Shown here in pieces: positions 25,265 to 38,189 of a stretch of 64,000 nt of DNA. The notes under the pieces were generated by a model. The model saw only the letters and a program-made list of their open reading frames with translations. It had not been told where the DNA came from and made no database searches. Origin of the DNA: Terfezia claveryi (Eukaryota > Ascomycota > Pezizomycetes > Pezizales > Pezizaceae). The stretch is taken from the NCBI GenBank assembly GCA_015179025.1, contig WHUX01000015.1, positions 310,001-374,000 on the forward strand, read 5' to 3'. Within the stretch, counting starts at the first letter, position 1; each line of letters opens with the position of its first letter. The translations under genes and the position numbers were made by a program.

Positions 25265-26773
25265 TGGAGTAATAGCTAAAGATGTCTCATCTCGCAAAAA
25301 GATTGTACACTTGGATGGAGAGACCTCTAACTCCTTTCCTTTTTCGTTTAGCTGTGCTTCCCTCTATTTGCCTCTTGCATCGTCAGGTCTCTTTCACTTT
25401 ACTTCTACACTGTGTTTTTAGTTTCCTCTGGTTGGTTTATTTCTTTGTTCCGGTACGGTCTATTTCTAAGGGAGTCTGCAACTCATTCAAAAAACAAAAT
25501 CGCGGGAAAAACAGGAACTGGTGGACGGGTTAGGAAATTGGGCGGGTCTATTAGGTGGAATGGGATTATGGATGGTGTTTTATTGGCTTTTGCTTTGTTC
25601 CCTAAATCAGGTTGAGTGTTTGCGGTCATTTGTTTCATTGGCTTTTCTGATGCTTCCTCAACAAGGTTCTCGCCTTCTCTTCGTTGTCCTATAATTTGCT
25701 GACTTGTCTTCTCTCAATGGTTGGGAATTTTGGGAGGTCGCGTTTTCGAGGTTCTGTCGAGCTGTATTCCCTTCTCCAGTGCCTTTACCCATGCGAAGAC
25801 ATAACACCGCAGCCTAACCATACCTCCGCATTTCTTTCCTTCTACGCTTTAGAGTATTCCAAGAAACGGGTGGATTATTGGTATCACTGTTAATTATGAT
25901 TTGTTATATCTTTCTGGCTTATTTCGGTTCTTCCTTATCTGGGCATTCTGTGTCCTGTTCCTAAACCTGCCTATTCCATTTCTCTCTCCCAGTTGAAGCC
26001 CTTCCGTTGTCTCAGTCTTAGTTTGGATAGGATGGATAGGAATAATATTCCATCATCTAGGCCAGCTTGACTCGTAATGACGGTTACGACAGTGGAGGTT
26101 TGAAAAGGGAGTTTGCAGGCATGAAGTTGGGGACCAAGGCTTCACTATTGATTGCTTGTGGGATTCCTGGCTTAGGGATATATGGAGCAAGACTGCATAT
26201 GATACGTTATGATATGGTATGGCAGGTGGACGCAAGTGTCAACTGTTTTCAGGCGCTGTGGAAGCATCGTGTTGGAAATTTCTCAGGTTGATGGAGAAGC
26301 GGGTCAATGGCGAGGAAAGGGGAAAGCGGGTTTGATATTGGTATATGGGGGATGGCTTTGGTATTGCTTGGTTGGGTCATGGACGCGAAAAAAAGGGGCA
26401 TGGTTTCTACATGTTTGTTCAGGAAAAACATCTTTATTTCAGTTATTTCATTTTAGCTTTTTTTTTTTTTGCTTCTCCGCTCTTTCATTATGACTTACGG
26501 TTCGATATTGATGAGAATACTCACAAAATTCGAAGACCAATTTCTTCTGTTATGCTATTGAAATTCTTTACGAAAATTGAATTTTGCGAGCTTTGTTTTA
26601 TAGGAGTTTTTTTTTAAATCTTATAGTACTATGTACGAGCTCAATAAATCAAATGCCCTCGAACAGTCTCAATGTGTCGTCTCCGAGTGTGGTGATCTTA
26701 TGGCTCAGTCTTAACTTCTACCATTGAAATAAATGGCACATATATTAGTTGTCAAGAATTTGGACAACAAACA
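25265..26773. other. Intergenic, 3' side of the PP1 subunit gene
   Basis: T-rich sequence with short unconvincing frames, fitting a 3' UTR followed by spacer. I see no repeat or gene in it. Confidence 0.5.
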
Positions 26774-26883
26774 TCTCCTGTGACGCAGTGGTTAGCGTGT
26801 CGTTCTTATACGTTGGATTTCTCGGAACCAAGTATGCCTTCTAAGGAATGCGAAAGTCGCCGGTTCAATCCCGGCCAGGAGAA
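26774..26883 (+). tRNA. tRNA-Ile(UAU) with 37-nt intron
   Basis: The acceptor arm pairs TCTCCTG (26774-26780) with CAGGAGA (26876-26882), 7 of 7. D-stem ACGC/GCGT encloses loop AGTGGTTA. The T-arm is GCCGG-TTCAATC-CCGGC. The anticodon loop reads CT-TAT-A, giving UAU, followed by an intron at the canonical position after base 37 (26811-26847). The anticodon stem TCGTT/TGCGA pairs at four of five positions; the 31-39 pair is T-T. The variable loop is AAGTC. Assignment to Ile depends on reading the loop this way; a CUU (Lys) register gives a poorer stem. Confidence 0.75.
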
Positions 26884-26887
26884 TATC

Positions 26888-26894
26888 TTTTTTT
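26888..26894 (+). terminator. RNA polymerase III terminator of the tRNA
   Basis: A run of seven T five bases after the discriminator base, as expected for Pol III termination. Confidence 0.7.
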
Positions 26895-26953
26895 CCTTAC
26901 ACATGAATTTTCTATCGCACCCAACTTTCGTAATCATCTCACGGCCTCCGTGG

Positions 26954-26984
26954 ATGAGGATTAGTCTGGTTGGCACATGAGGAT
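26954..26984 (+). repeat. Minimal mini-insertion with 8-bp flanking duplication
   Basis: ATGAGGAT (26954-26961) and ATGAGGAT (26977-26984) flank exactly the 15 nt TAGTCTGGTTGGCAC. It lies 71 bp downstream of the tRNA. Confidence 0.75.
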
Positions 26985-29484
26985 ATCAGTTACCTTTCAA
27001 ACGCACGAGACAGTAATTGGAGCAACACAACGAATTAGCCATTGACTTTGCTGTTCGGAAGCTACCGGAACTGAGACCGCACGGCGACGGTGATCACCGG
27101 GAATTGGCCCATTATCAACGAAAGTACTTATCTAAAAATTTCTCACAATGTTTATCCTATCTAACCACTTAACGAGGGTGACGTTCGCAAAGCCCGGATT
27201 CAATACCTCCACCGGCAAAAGGAAGACTTGGTGGTGTACAAATATGAAACCCACAAGTTGAATTTTCCATTATCCAAACCTTTTCCGGTGTTCTATTATA
27301 ATAAGGCAGTTTGCAGGCGAAGGCATATTTTACCTTCGCCTAATTAGGTTGCTGTACAATTTCCCCACCCCAATATATATGTAGCTAGCAAGAAGCAACT
27401 GACTCGGTGTAGGATCAACTTGGTGGCTTCCCCCTTACAGAGGAAGTACATGGAAAGCAGAAAATTCCCTTTCCTGATGTGATCTGAGATATACCTCAAA
27501 CTGCACAAAAAAAGTAATGATGCCAATAGCGAGGCCCCAGGCCGTATCGTATTGTGAAGCTTTTTCACTGCAATTTCCTGGGCTATACTAAACATATACT
27601 AATGTCCCCCCACCCCAATCTCGAAAGAAATGGTCAACGAAGTACTAATAATCATGACTGTTCCGCCACATTCAGGTCGGTGTTGGTTGCGAGGAGTAAA
27701 GGTCATCGTTACTTGCTAGCAAAGGACTTTTTTAAGGCCTTCATGCTAGTACGGTGCTCCAGAGTATTTTAACTACCAGGTCGAATTTTGAAGGAGACTT
27801 AGCCAGGGGAAAGCAGTCCTTATAAAAGAAATTTATGGGCCAAGGGGATGAACTATGCACGAGGCTGTGGATGGAGAGCAGGTTCGTGAAAAATACGCAT
27901 CACAACGAGGCATGTCTCGGTGGGAGTAGCCATTGACTGACAACTGTTACTTAAGGCGAACCATACAATCCATCTGTTAGAGTGGGAAGGCGCAAGTACT
28001 TCTATGATTTTCTTTTTTTGCTCCCTTGTCCCTTTCGAAAGTAGGGACCCGATATGCAAGAAGCGTCTTCGGCGCCCCACGTACGCAGGGGAAGTACCGA
28101 AATGCATACTTCCCGCCTTATTTCATGTTGGGTATTTTATACCTGCCAGCAGGTATCGGTACTGTACTGTGTGCATCGGCAGGGAGTCTTGCTCTCTGAG
28201 TGTTGCGGGGGTAATGTATCTTCATCTCTATTCCTTGGTATTGACCACCAACTATAAAGGTTAGAGCAAGATTGAAGTAAAAAAGAACTTTTCCATCAAT
28301 GGGGATGTGTATACCCGATGTTGCACAGATACCCAAAGACAAGCGTGCATCCCGGCGGATGTTTCTGACACAGAGCCACCGGTTTGTGTCTATTGTCAGC
28401 CTGATGCCAGAGCCAGGAAAGATACAAACAAAGTAAGAATGCTTTGGATGGAGAAGGTAGCAGGGTAGAAAAAAGCAACGATGAGGAAAGAAAGTACAAG
28501 TGAAAGGGGGTGCGGTTGTGAAGTTGAGAAATGGCCTGAGACAAGGTTGGGTGAGGTTTAGTTTATGGTCAAGGATGCGAGACACTGCGAAGTCAGAAGT
28601 TGTTAATCTTGGCGCACCAATGACGGCAACTTAAAGCAGCGATGGAAAAAAAAAAACATATGCAACACAAGTTGAAACCTCAACATTTTTTTTTTCGCCA
28701 TCTTCGAGATGATCGATGAGATGAAGTTTGGCCCTTTGCATCGAAGGGTGCTATTTACAGCTGCTAGCTCCTTGGAATCAGTGGGTAATGTCAGTGCGTT
28801 TGATCTCGTTAATACTAGAACCAGACTACCGTATCATCCTCATTTTAATTTCTTGCCACTGGCCTCGGAACAAGGGCGCTTCATGGCGCCGAGACTAGCA
28901 ATTATCCCAGCTACGGTAGATGTTTGTGAGCACGCCTCCCAGTCCAGAAATTTGCCAGTACATCAATCTTTACCGAATTCTACTTTCCCAGCATTTAACT
29001 ATCTCGAACGTATGTACACATTAAAACGAAAAACTGACCTGCAATGAGGGGCAAAGAGCCGTTAACGTTGGATTAGGGCTGAGTCTCATAGCAGGTGTCG
29101 TTAGCAGAGCCAATGAGCATGAATCCAAGGGGCTGGCGCCTCAAATTGCGGCGGTTTTCGAAAATTGCAATTATTGGCCAGGGATATGGGCCAATCGTGA
29201 AGCCTCTGGTAGGTAGTTAACCGGCCAAACCTAAACCCAATGATGTGGTGAGCCAACAAACGTCACTTGTCTCAAAATGCACGTCGTTGCACACCCCCCT
29301 TTGCGATATCGCTGTGGCTGATTTGCCAATCGGCATTTGTCACTCTGAGCCCTCCTTCGGCGAATTGTCCGTCCGTGCTCACTCCCCCGCAAACCACTCC
29401 GAAAGTCCGAGAGATCCGAGAGTCCGAAAGCTTGAGCCTCCACCAGTACTCCGATCGGACACGCCATCAAGAAGGCAATAGGCA
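26985..29484. other. Intergenic between tRNA and the BolA gene
   Basis: No gene is supported. A stretch near 27180-27225 has tRNA-like text (GGATTCAATACC) but no foldable tRNA. The last 200 bases before 29485 are the presumed BolA promoter, with the repeated text GTCCGAGAGATCCGAGAGTC. Confidence 0.5.
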
Positions 29485-30473
29485 ATGTCACAATCTTTTG
29501 CGATACGTATGGTGGCGAGGACGGTAGCCAGACAGCCCATGAGACTCCAACAAAATAACCACCTGTCCCCCTACGCTAAGCGCCGTTTCTACACAGCGAC
29601 AATATCTGACCCTGTGGTCGGGATACGTCAGACTTATTCTGGTTCCCAGTTCTTTTACTCCACATCAGCTACATCGCCCGGGAAAGTTCAATCACCAGAT
29701 CATCTGGATGACAAAGAACGTCACATCTTTGATAAACTTGCCGCTCAACTTGAGCCAAGTAGGTTGGAGGTATGTTTTTGTCTACAAGTTGTTTCCTGGA
29801 TAATCCTACATCTTACGCATCTGTACCTCTTACTCCCTGCATTGTGTCTTTACAAGGGTGAAGAAGGTACTTCCCTAGTCTGATGAGCATCACTACATAC
29901 TATGTGCTCTATATGTCTTTTTCAATATAGATTTTTGGGTAATTTCTCTCTTTTATGCCAAAAGAGTTCATATTTCCGAGATTTCATTTTGTTCTTCTAG
30001 CTTTGATACTTGCATTTCCTTGTTTCCAACACTAGGTTCCCTCCCTCCGATTTATGATTGGAGAGTTGACCCTGGGCGGCATGACCTCGCTATTGGGGAT
30101 TGGGCCGCATATGCAATAATTCATGCACCTATAAAAAAATAACTTGAACTCATATGCCCTATACCTTTCTGTTACCTTCCCTTCCTTTCTGCTTAAATTC
30201 ACGCAGTCTTATTGCAAATGAAACCTGACCAGCAGGAGGTTGCCGATGAGAAGAGGTTAAGTATCTTCTTTCTTCCATCCGCTAACGGAAAATAAATACA
30301 AAACGCAGGTACAAGACGTGTCCGGCGGCTGTGGGTCCATGTATGCAATTGAGATTGCCTCACCGAAGTTCAAAGGCTTGACAATGATGAAGCAGCACCG
30401 TTTGGTGCAGGGAATTCTTGACGAAGAGATCAAAGGGTGGCATGGTTTGCAGTTGAGGACGAAGGTCGAGTAG
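29485..30473 (+). CDS. bol3: Mitochondrial BolA-like protein (BOL3 type)
   Basis: BolA proteins work with monothiol glutaredoxin and NFU proteins in the late steps of mitochondrial Fe-S cluster delivery. Exons are 29485-29769 and 30309-30473, giving 149 aa. The join after LEPSRLE continues with [16 protein letters not shown] in phase. Seen: an Arg-rich, acid-poor presequence (residues 1 to about 38, [20 protein letters not shown]...RRFYTA); the BolA fold at about 72-149 with the BolA3 hallmark SGGCGxMY, the [13 protein letters not shown] helix and the C-terminal HGLQLRT. The intron 29770-30308 is 539 nt, very long for this genome, and contains a potential 49-nt cassette exon (see findings). 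Start chosen as the first ATG, which gives a plausible import signal. Confidence 0.88.
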
Positions 30474-33400
30474 CTACGGCTCTAAGATAAACTTTCTATC
30501 TGCTACTTAAGCCTCTTCTGATCTGATACCTGTTTGGTGCATGACGATATGTACTGTACATGCCATGCCGTACAGGTACTTACTCATGTACCTTAGAAAT
30601 ACAAGTTATTGCCTTATTTTATTGCCCTAAAAATTTTCAATTTCGGCGGAATATGGGGCCTGAACGCGGGGGATTGGTCCACGTGGGTCGGAATCGCTAT
30701 AGAAAAATCTTGTAACCGTAAACTTTCGACAGCTAGTCACGGGAGGACCCAACTTGACCGAAATACCTTCTCCCGTCCGAGGACCGAGGCACAGATCATG
30801 GGATTCATACCTGAAAGGTGCCAGGAATACAGATACGAAGAGGAACTGGCATAGCCTCTTCAATGGAGCCATGCCATGAAGGAAATGTGAGCGGTTAGCA
30901 ATTGGACTGCTTAGTATGTTGCCCACACATGCATGAGCATACATGCAGGGGGCACTCTATGGTTTGTTTGGCTGAGGTCCCGCTGGAGCTGATCAACCAG
31001 AAAATTACAACCTTGGAAGTATATCCATTGGACTGGTAGCTGAAGCCAGAGACACAAAACGCTGCTTTTGTGAAACATAATGCTAAGGCAGCCGGGTCCA
31101 GGGTAGCAGCAAGAAGAATGGGAACTTCTGTTCGTCCGAGGCTGTCCAGCTGGGTGTTTTCGCTCCCGCCCACTTGCAGCGTTTCTTAGGTCAGGGATTT
31201 CTTAGGTCAGGGAAGAATGGAACAAACAACACCAGCGGGGTTGAGAGGCATACCTTATCATTACGGAATGGTGTGAGATTGCGTGTTTTTATAGCCTCTC
31301 TATGGTCTAGACTCGTATATGCGGGATATAGTGTTGAGACGATGAACCAGACTAGAAACTGAAAATCCGCGAAAAGCAAAACATATGCTACTGAGGTGAT
31401 TATGACAAAAGCTGTGTATGGAACTCTCGAACCATGTCATCAACTGTGTAGTGTTCGATACTGGATGCTCGCATCGGAAGGTACTCTAGGCGGGACTGCA
31501 GCTCTGAAGATCGGTCAGATAACACTGCAATGTGAGTGTGCCTCCTTACTCGCTACAGCAAGTTTTCAACCGGGAAAGCATCTCTGGCTATTTTAGTTGT
31601 CGTTGTCATCGCCACTCTACAGGTGATGTACATGCTAATTGGGGTTGGGTTGCTCCGTTGGTGGTGAGTTACGAGCTTTTATGTTATGAGAATAAGCTGT
31701 CAAGTTTACCTACCAGGCTAATGGAAATATCATCACCTGACTAGTTCAATATTCTATTATAGCTTCCTGCGTATACTTGATTGCCTTCTTGCATTAGGTT
31801 GCAAATAACCTCTCTTTTACACTACATACATTGCTTGTGATATCCTAAGGGTATCCTAATACTGCTGGGGCTCAGGGTAAATTGTACCTTCAGTGTATAT
31901 AAACTGATGACGATCATGACTGCTTCAGGCTGCGATGTGATATATTAAGCCACAAACCCGGCACTAGTAGCACAGCGCAATCTTATTTGTCGTAGGGACT
32001 AACTGTACGTATACGTTTACTGGACTGGTTTAAGTAAGTACGTATATAATTACCTGCACAGGTGTCGGACAGTTCTCCAGGAACCATAGGCGCTAATGCA
32101 TAGATATGTAGGCTTTACATAGACTTATGCATAGCCAAAGCGCGGGAGTATGGGCGGACTCCGTAATTGGCGTATACAAATTCGTTCAGTCCTTTTGCAC
32201 TTGATTCATAAAGGCGTACGTTCAGCTCGTGGCATGCACGAGGAGAATACAAATTCTCCTATCGATCTAGGAAATAGGTAGCAGCGATTGGAATAAGCAA
32301 GTCTTGTCCACAGGGCGCATAGCCCACAGCACAGCACGCCATGCTTCTAACACCTTGCCTTACAAGTACCTCTCCTTTGCAAATAAAAAGCCTCTCCTTG
32401 CTTTGAAATATTCTAGGCTTTCTGCTGTTAACAAATCCAGAGCGTCAAGCTTATCCCCTTTCGGATAGACGCACAGCTTCAACTGTTCAATTGCATTGAA
32501 GTTTCGTAGAAGTAGGCGGTGTTCTATATATTATTAGTAGTCGTTGGAGACACGATGGACATTACGTATATACATTAGAGGTTATTGACAGGAATAGATG
32601 TCATGTGTTGGGTTGTAGCATAAATAATTTATTTCCAGCATTGCTACGCCCAAATAATGGAGAGATATCAGGGCACGTTTTGCTTGACTTGGCTTAGCTG
32701 TCGTATCAAAGAGTGAAGAAGATTCGTGGCTCAGGCTCATGTCGAGTAGGAGCCTCTGAAAAGCCACTGACAGATGTACCCCGGAAAGATAAGTATTGGA
32801 CATTATGAATCCAGGAGGTTGTATGTAGGACCCCCACGCGTTGTTCCCACCTTGTGAAAGTACCTACCCTGTCACTGGGACAAAAACAAGATTTCATTTC
32901 AACTACCAAACGTATATTAAAAGACTCTCTCCTGATACCACTCCTTTTTGACCAATTGTGTTTCTGTCCTATCCAATTATTTCTTTTTTAGTTTTTGTTC
33001 CCATGTTGCATTGATTTTACGTCCACCATTTATTATGCGCGTAACAGAAAAGCAAACAGGAACACGGCATGATGCCGAAAGCCCTAATCAACATTTTGAA
33101 AACCCTAAGTATCCAAGATCGTTCCACTCAACTAAGTATATTGCTGATTTAGGTAGTAATGCAAACACCAATAGGTAATCTGGTTCAACTGAGACAACGT
33201 ACATATTACATTGTGGGGACGCCGAACTCGACAGCACTCCCAGGTCTGTTTGTGTTTAAGCTATATTGTCAGACGACCACTTCATTAAAAATACCCAGCT
33301 CGTTAGTAGAGCTATACCCCTGATATCCTAGCTTGTATGTCCTATTCCTCGACTTTCCCCGGATTTTAGCGGCCCTGCGGTAAGCCACATACACTGCCCC

Positions 33401-36400
33401 AGTATATTGCGGGGGTTCAGAGAATTTTCGTCAGTTAATATACATATATGAAAAAGCCGCAGGGTCCTACTTGCATTGAATTTCCGTCAGGGTCCATCCC
33501 CAGGCCTTACCCTTGTTTATATCACTTTTCAGTCCTTTATATAGTCACTAACAGAGTTTCTGCTTCAAGCCCATTCGCTGGAGATAACTGCATGGCAGAA
33601 TGATAAGAATGATACCCCAGAACTGTGAAAGAATCTTCCACAACTGGAAAAACTGCGAATCTTTTGTTGGTTGTCTCGGAGGGGATGACATGAAGGGACT
33701 TGACACTGGAGACTGCTTACTGGTGGAATGGGGATGGAGGAGAGACACAAGGTCAAGATTCTGCAAAGGAACATCAGTTCCGGCAATGGTAGGTTGATTG
33801 GCGCCAACGAGGCCCTGGGCCACAGTGAAAACTCAAGTCTGCGAAGCCGTTACGAGCTGACTGTGATCAACAGGCAAGGGTGGTAGTGGTGTAGTACACA
33901 AAGGGAAATTCCCTGGGACGGCCTATCCTTCAGCCCCTTGCCTGCCCCACACCATCTGTCCTGCAATGGAGCGGCGAACTGCTAGGATGGAAACAAAGCG
34001 GCGATGAGCTACAAACAGTGAATGGTAGTAGCCAGGGATTTCCAGACAATCATAGCCGTAATAGGCAATTGCATCTTTTTCATATGCCATTTGCGGGAAC
34101 ATCAATCCAAGGGTGTGCATAGTGTGGGGATCTCGGACGGATGCAATCGGGCCGGGCCTTGGAAGGATGGGTCATTAGAGACAACTCTAGGGAACTGGGG
34201 GTACTACCGTTCCGGGGTCCAGAGGGATTATTGGAGTGTGGAGACTGCGGATAATAAAGAGCCCAGGAGGATTCGGAAGAAAGCGTTCGGGCGGAAAAGG
34301 GAGCGGGGTGGTCACGTGCACATTCTCACACCGCAAGGTAGATGGGGATGTACGTGAAGACGAGGAGTGAATTGACGGATATAAGTCAATGATGGATAAT
34401 GGAAATCATTACCCTGATGCTCATGGGCATTTGGAGTGGTCGTTGGATCTTGTAATTGTTGGCAGTCTAGTTGTAAATAAGACTTAATCGTAAAGTGTAC
34501 CTTGCGTACTCAATATCCTTGTCCTATAGTTCGCCCCCGTCTTTGTCGCCATCAGGATTATATTGTCCGATTGCATTATGTGATGAACGTTTACCCTTAT
34601 GAGGTTATAAATAGTGTAAAAGAGTGGTTGGACACATGTACTAGATACTGGGGTATCATAGTTTTGTGTGATCCGATCCAACTCCATTACCCTGCTGATT
34701 AGACATTGGAAATCTTTTTTTTTTTTTTTTTTTCCCCGAATGTATATCTAAGCTTAATGATTAGTGTGAGGATTTCCGGGTCCAGGAAGTATAAATGTAC
34801 TGTATATATGCAAAGAAAAAATTTGTGATCATCGTTTGTATTTTTCGTGATTTCTGTCCATTAATTAATATACACAGAGTTGTGATTGAAAGTTTGGGAT
34901 CGCAGATTTATTGTACTTGCACTTAGCTTTAATTTTCAACGCCGTAAGATATACCTTAACTTTTGAGTTTGGGAATTGGGAAGGATACAATTTTATGCAT
35001 AGTGGTGACAGTGAGGAAGGGGGTGGATTGTGGATTGTCAAGAGATTCTCATCAATTAAGATTAATAGGTATGTGAATTTGGTAATTATAAATGAGCAGG
35101 AACTGTCAAAAGAAAAGTTTTCTATTTAATTATTTTATCAGGGGAGGGTAACACTTTTTGTTCTATATGATGCGTCGGGGTTCAGAAAGGCAACTGAGGG
35201 GGATTTGATGGCTGGTTTCTCTGTTTCTCCACATGACCTTTACTCGCTCCCAGATCGTACACCTGGTCTGGATTTGGTTTACCTCAGCTCAGATCAGCCG
35301 AGCCTCAGGCTCTCCTTATATTGATAGTAACTTACTAGTATGTATTGCACTTATTGTCTTATATATTACTTTTCGACACACACTTGGAGAGGAGGAGGGG
35401 AGAGGAGAGTATATATGTAGCTTATGTAGGTAGGTAGATTTGGACTAGTAAATTGGAGTTGACGTCTAAATAAATTTTAGAATCCCATTTAAAAAATCTT
35501 GCCCCACATGGAACGAAGCGCGTTCCTGGAGCGGTTTAATTGAATTGGGAGGGGGAGGGGAGCGGGGGAGGAATTTGATAAGGGTGTGTAAGGGATGGCC
35601 ATAGAGCTTTTAACAGTTATATATCTCGTGGTCTATGAGAAGGCTAAAAATTTGGTAATATGTGCTGTGCTTGCGTTGAAATAACTTATGGAAACGTTGG
35701 TTGAGTTGAGGGTAATGCCACTCACATGGATTTTTTTTTTTTTTTTTTTTTTTTCCCCAACATAGCTTATATATCTACTACCTTTTGATCTGGTCTTATT
35801 TTATGGACGACTAGTTACCGTCCGGCATGGAAACCTTTATCATCTGTAGTATTCGTACTATGCAACCCCCGGCATCCCCCCCCCAAAAAAAAAAAAAAAG
35901 CTAGTACTGACTATTAGAAAAGATTAATGAGACAAGATATATATATTGACTGTATTTTTCCGGAGTAGAGTAGGGAGGAGGGGAAACAGGAGGAGTAGAG
36001 AGGCCACCAATTTTAAAATTTACCTACTGGGGTTTTGTGCTCAGGGTAAAACTTGTGCTAACCCTTTCTACTGGTTTTCGAGCGATTTCAAAAGACTCTG
36101 GTAACAAAACAGTTACTATGTAGGTCCCTATTAGCCTCACTTCCTGAAAATAATCCTTGGCAAAAGGTTGTGTCTGTGTTATGTTGAGTTTGAAAACGAT
36201 AATAATTTTTTTTTAATTTTTTTTAATTCCCTTTCTTCCCCCTATTGTAACTCCCCCCCAACAACAAAGAACAAGCCCGCTGAAAATCAACAAGCAACAA
36301 CAACATCTATGAATTTCATATGAACTTCATATGAAGTTTTGTATTCGTATATATATATGTGTGTGTATATGGCAGTTGAACTTTTTTGGTGAATTTTTTT

Positions 36401-37243
36401 TAAAAAAAAAAAGAAATTGATATACATACATAAATTAATTACCACAATTTCAACATAGAATTATAATCTATGTCCTCAGTGAGATTCATTGGTTTCTTGA
36501 GAGACTTGAGCACGGTAAACTGGAGTAGCTGAGCGTGTGTGTTTGGGGGGGTGGGGGGAGAATTTGAGGGTAATGTAAGTTTACGTGTGGCTTGACTGGC
36601 CGTTCGCAGTGCATTTTTTTTTTTTTTAACTCGGGAAAGAATCCAATAACTATGCTTAGATCAGGGAACTTCTCTCTACATAGATGACTACATAGCCTTA
36701 TTCAACCCAGCAGAATGTTTATATCAACTATCATGATCACCTAAGATGTCAATGTCACAGAAGTTGCCATCAATTCACTGATACCCACAAGGATTGCTTG
36801 GAAACTTTCACTCTATTCTACTCTCCACCGCCCTGAAAAAAAGTAGATGATGTGCTCGGCAAAAGTTTGGGAGGGGAGGGGTTGGTATTTTTTATTTGCG
36901 GGTTTGCTTTTTGCGGGGGAGGGGGGAGGGGAAGGGAAGGGAATAAATTCGAGATAATAATAGACGAGTTTACCTTAGGTATATAAGCGGTTATCGCCCT
37001 TTCTCTTTCTTCCCGCATACAGTGTTTTGTTTTGTAGGGTTGAAATCTAGTTGTGTACTCTAGTTGTGTACTTTAGGAGCTTGCACAAGGGTAGTTCCTT
37101 CTAGATTGAAGAGATCAGAGTCCGAGTCGTCATCGAAAGGGCTTTTCCAAGTGTCCTTTTCCTGTAGTAATACATCATTAGAGCTTTTCTCTCCCCCATT
37201 CGGCCTCTCCTTGGTTATAAGTCCAAGTCTATTATTCCTCGGT
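30474..37243. other. About 6.8 kb without a supported gene
   Basis: AT-rich sequence with many homopolymer tracts: T19 then CCCC at 34715-34737, T24 then CCCC at 35731-35758, C9 then A15 at 35876-35899, a T-run near 36616, and a G-rich/C-rich purine tract near 36870-36950. There is a 16-bp perfect palindrome at 36323-36338. A degenerate TAGTCTGG-family end (AACCAGACTA) occurs near 31331. The frames are short and unrecognisable. Confidence 0.5.
36323..36338. repeat. Perfect 16-bp palindrome
   Basis: AACTTCATATGAAGTT is identical to its reverse complement. Its central ten bases, TTCATATGAA, are repeated 12 bp upstream (36315-36324). It could be a dimeric factor site or a chance event in AT-rich DNA. 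Confidence 0.5.
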
Positions 37244-37713
37244 TCACTTTCCTTGTCCTTGGGCAGGAGATAGAACACTCCCTTTCCCAAGTCCGCTATA
37301 CGCCCCAACATACTCCCCCAACAAGGCCTTCAGCCCGGGCCTCAATGTGTCCAAATAGTACTGCTCATAAACCACCACCCAGTCCCAGTTCGTAGACAGA
37401 GAAACAAGTGCATAATGCATCAAACTCCCCTTTGTGACTTTCACCATCCTGGGAGGCCCGATGGCACCTCTATCCCACTCCCAATCGTCCTTGCTAAATC
37501 TCTTATTACCAGTACTCACCGGTCGTGATGTAGCGACCGAGGATGCCCCACTCACCCATGTCCTCGGAGGTAGAGGTCCTCCGTGGAATTGAATAACTCG
37601 GGATCGAGCGCGAGAGGGGTATAGGAGTGGGGTCTGCGCCAAGGAAAGCCGTAACGACAGGAATGGTGGGTCCGGGTTGGCCTATTGGCGCGGGAGCGAA
37701 GAGGAGGAGACAT
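37244..37713 (-). CDS. Possible small hypothetical protein, about 135 aa
   Basis: I do not recognise this gene. Proposed exons are 37713-37556 and 37493-37244, with a 62-nt intron (GTGAGT...TTTAG) joining in phase. The product starts MSPPLRSRANRPTRTHH, continues with RRPHSYTPLALDPELFNSTE and, after the intron, KDDWEWDRGAIGPPRMVKVT and LSTNWDWVVVYEQYYLDTL. The residue mix looks protein-like: aromatic and charged residues alternate, with no low complexity. A second open frame (37311-37060) overlaps the 3' end in another phase and could be a further exon. The model is uncertain; a pseudogene or a different 3' splice is possible. Confidence 0.35.
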
Positions 37714-38051
37714 GGGCTTGTTCTCCTGGGGAGGATTTCGCTTGGGAGGCCCGGAGGGTCGTTTGACAGTGGAGGGTTGGGCTGGGCGGATTGGTGATGA
37801 GGTGGCGAGGGTGGCGGGGGCGGTCGAGGTGCTTGGTGTACAGCCGTTAGCGGTGCTTTTTGGGCATTCGCAATTGGGTGGGCGACGGACGGGGACTGGG
37901 AAGCAACCTGCGGCTGCGTGAGGCGGCCAAAACCGGTCCGAATATTGATCGGACGATTATTTTACGGCCCGATTTCCGGTTCGGCGCGGCGCGTTTTGAG
38001 GGTAACTCGGAAGAGAAGGAGTTCGGGATTTGTCGGTATATCAAGAAGGTT

Positions 38052-38108
38052 GGCTTACTGACTTACTGTCTCTACGAGAGGCTTGTGCCAACCAGACTAG
38101 GCTTACTG
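38052..38108 (-). repeat. Mini-insertion, 39 nt, with perfect 9-bp duplication
   Basis: GGCTTACTG at 38052-38060 and again at 38100-38108 flanks a 39-nt insert (38061-38099) that ends GAGGCTTGTGCCAACCAGACTA-like; its last 15 bases are exactly GTGCCAACCAGACTA. This is the longest insert found and shows part of the parent sequence (TCTCTACGAGAGGCTT before the end motif). Confidence 0.75.
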
Positions 38109-38189
38109 TACTGCCATGGTATACGTTTCACGGCACTTCTCGGGACCTTTATCAGATTCTCCTTGAGCCAGCAGGTGCATCCTGGAAGT

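Noticed and set aside
27150..27225. tRNA-like text (GGATTCAATACC, GTTCGCAAAGCCC)
   Set aside because: No acceptor stem or D-arm can be folded around it on either strand.
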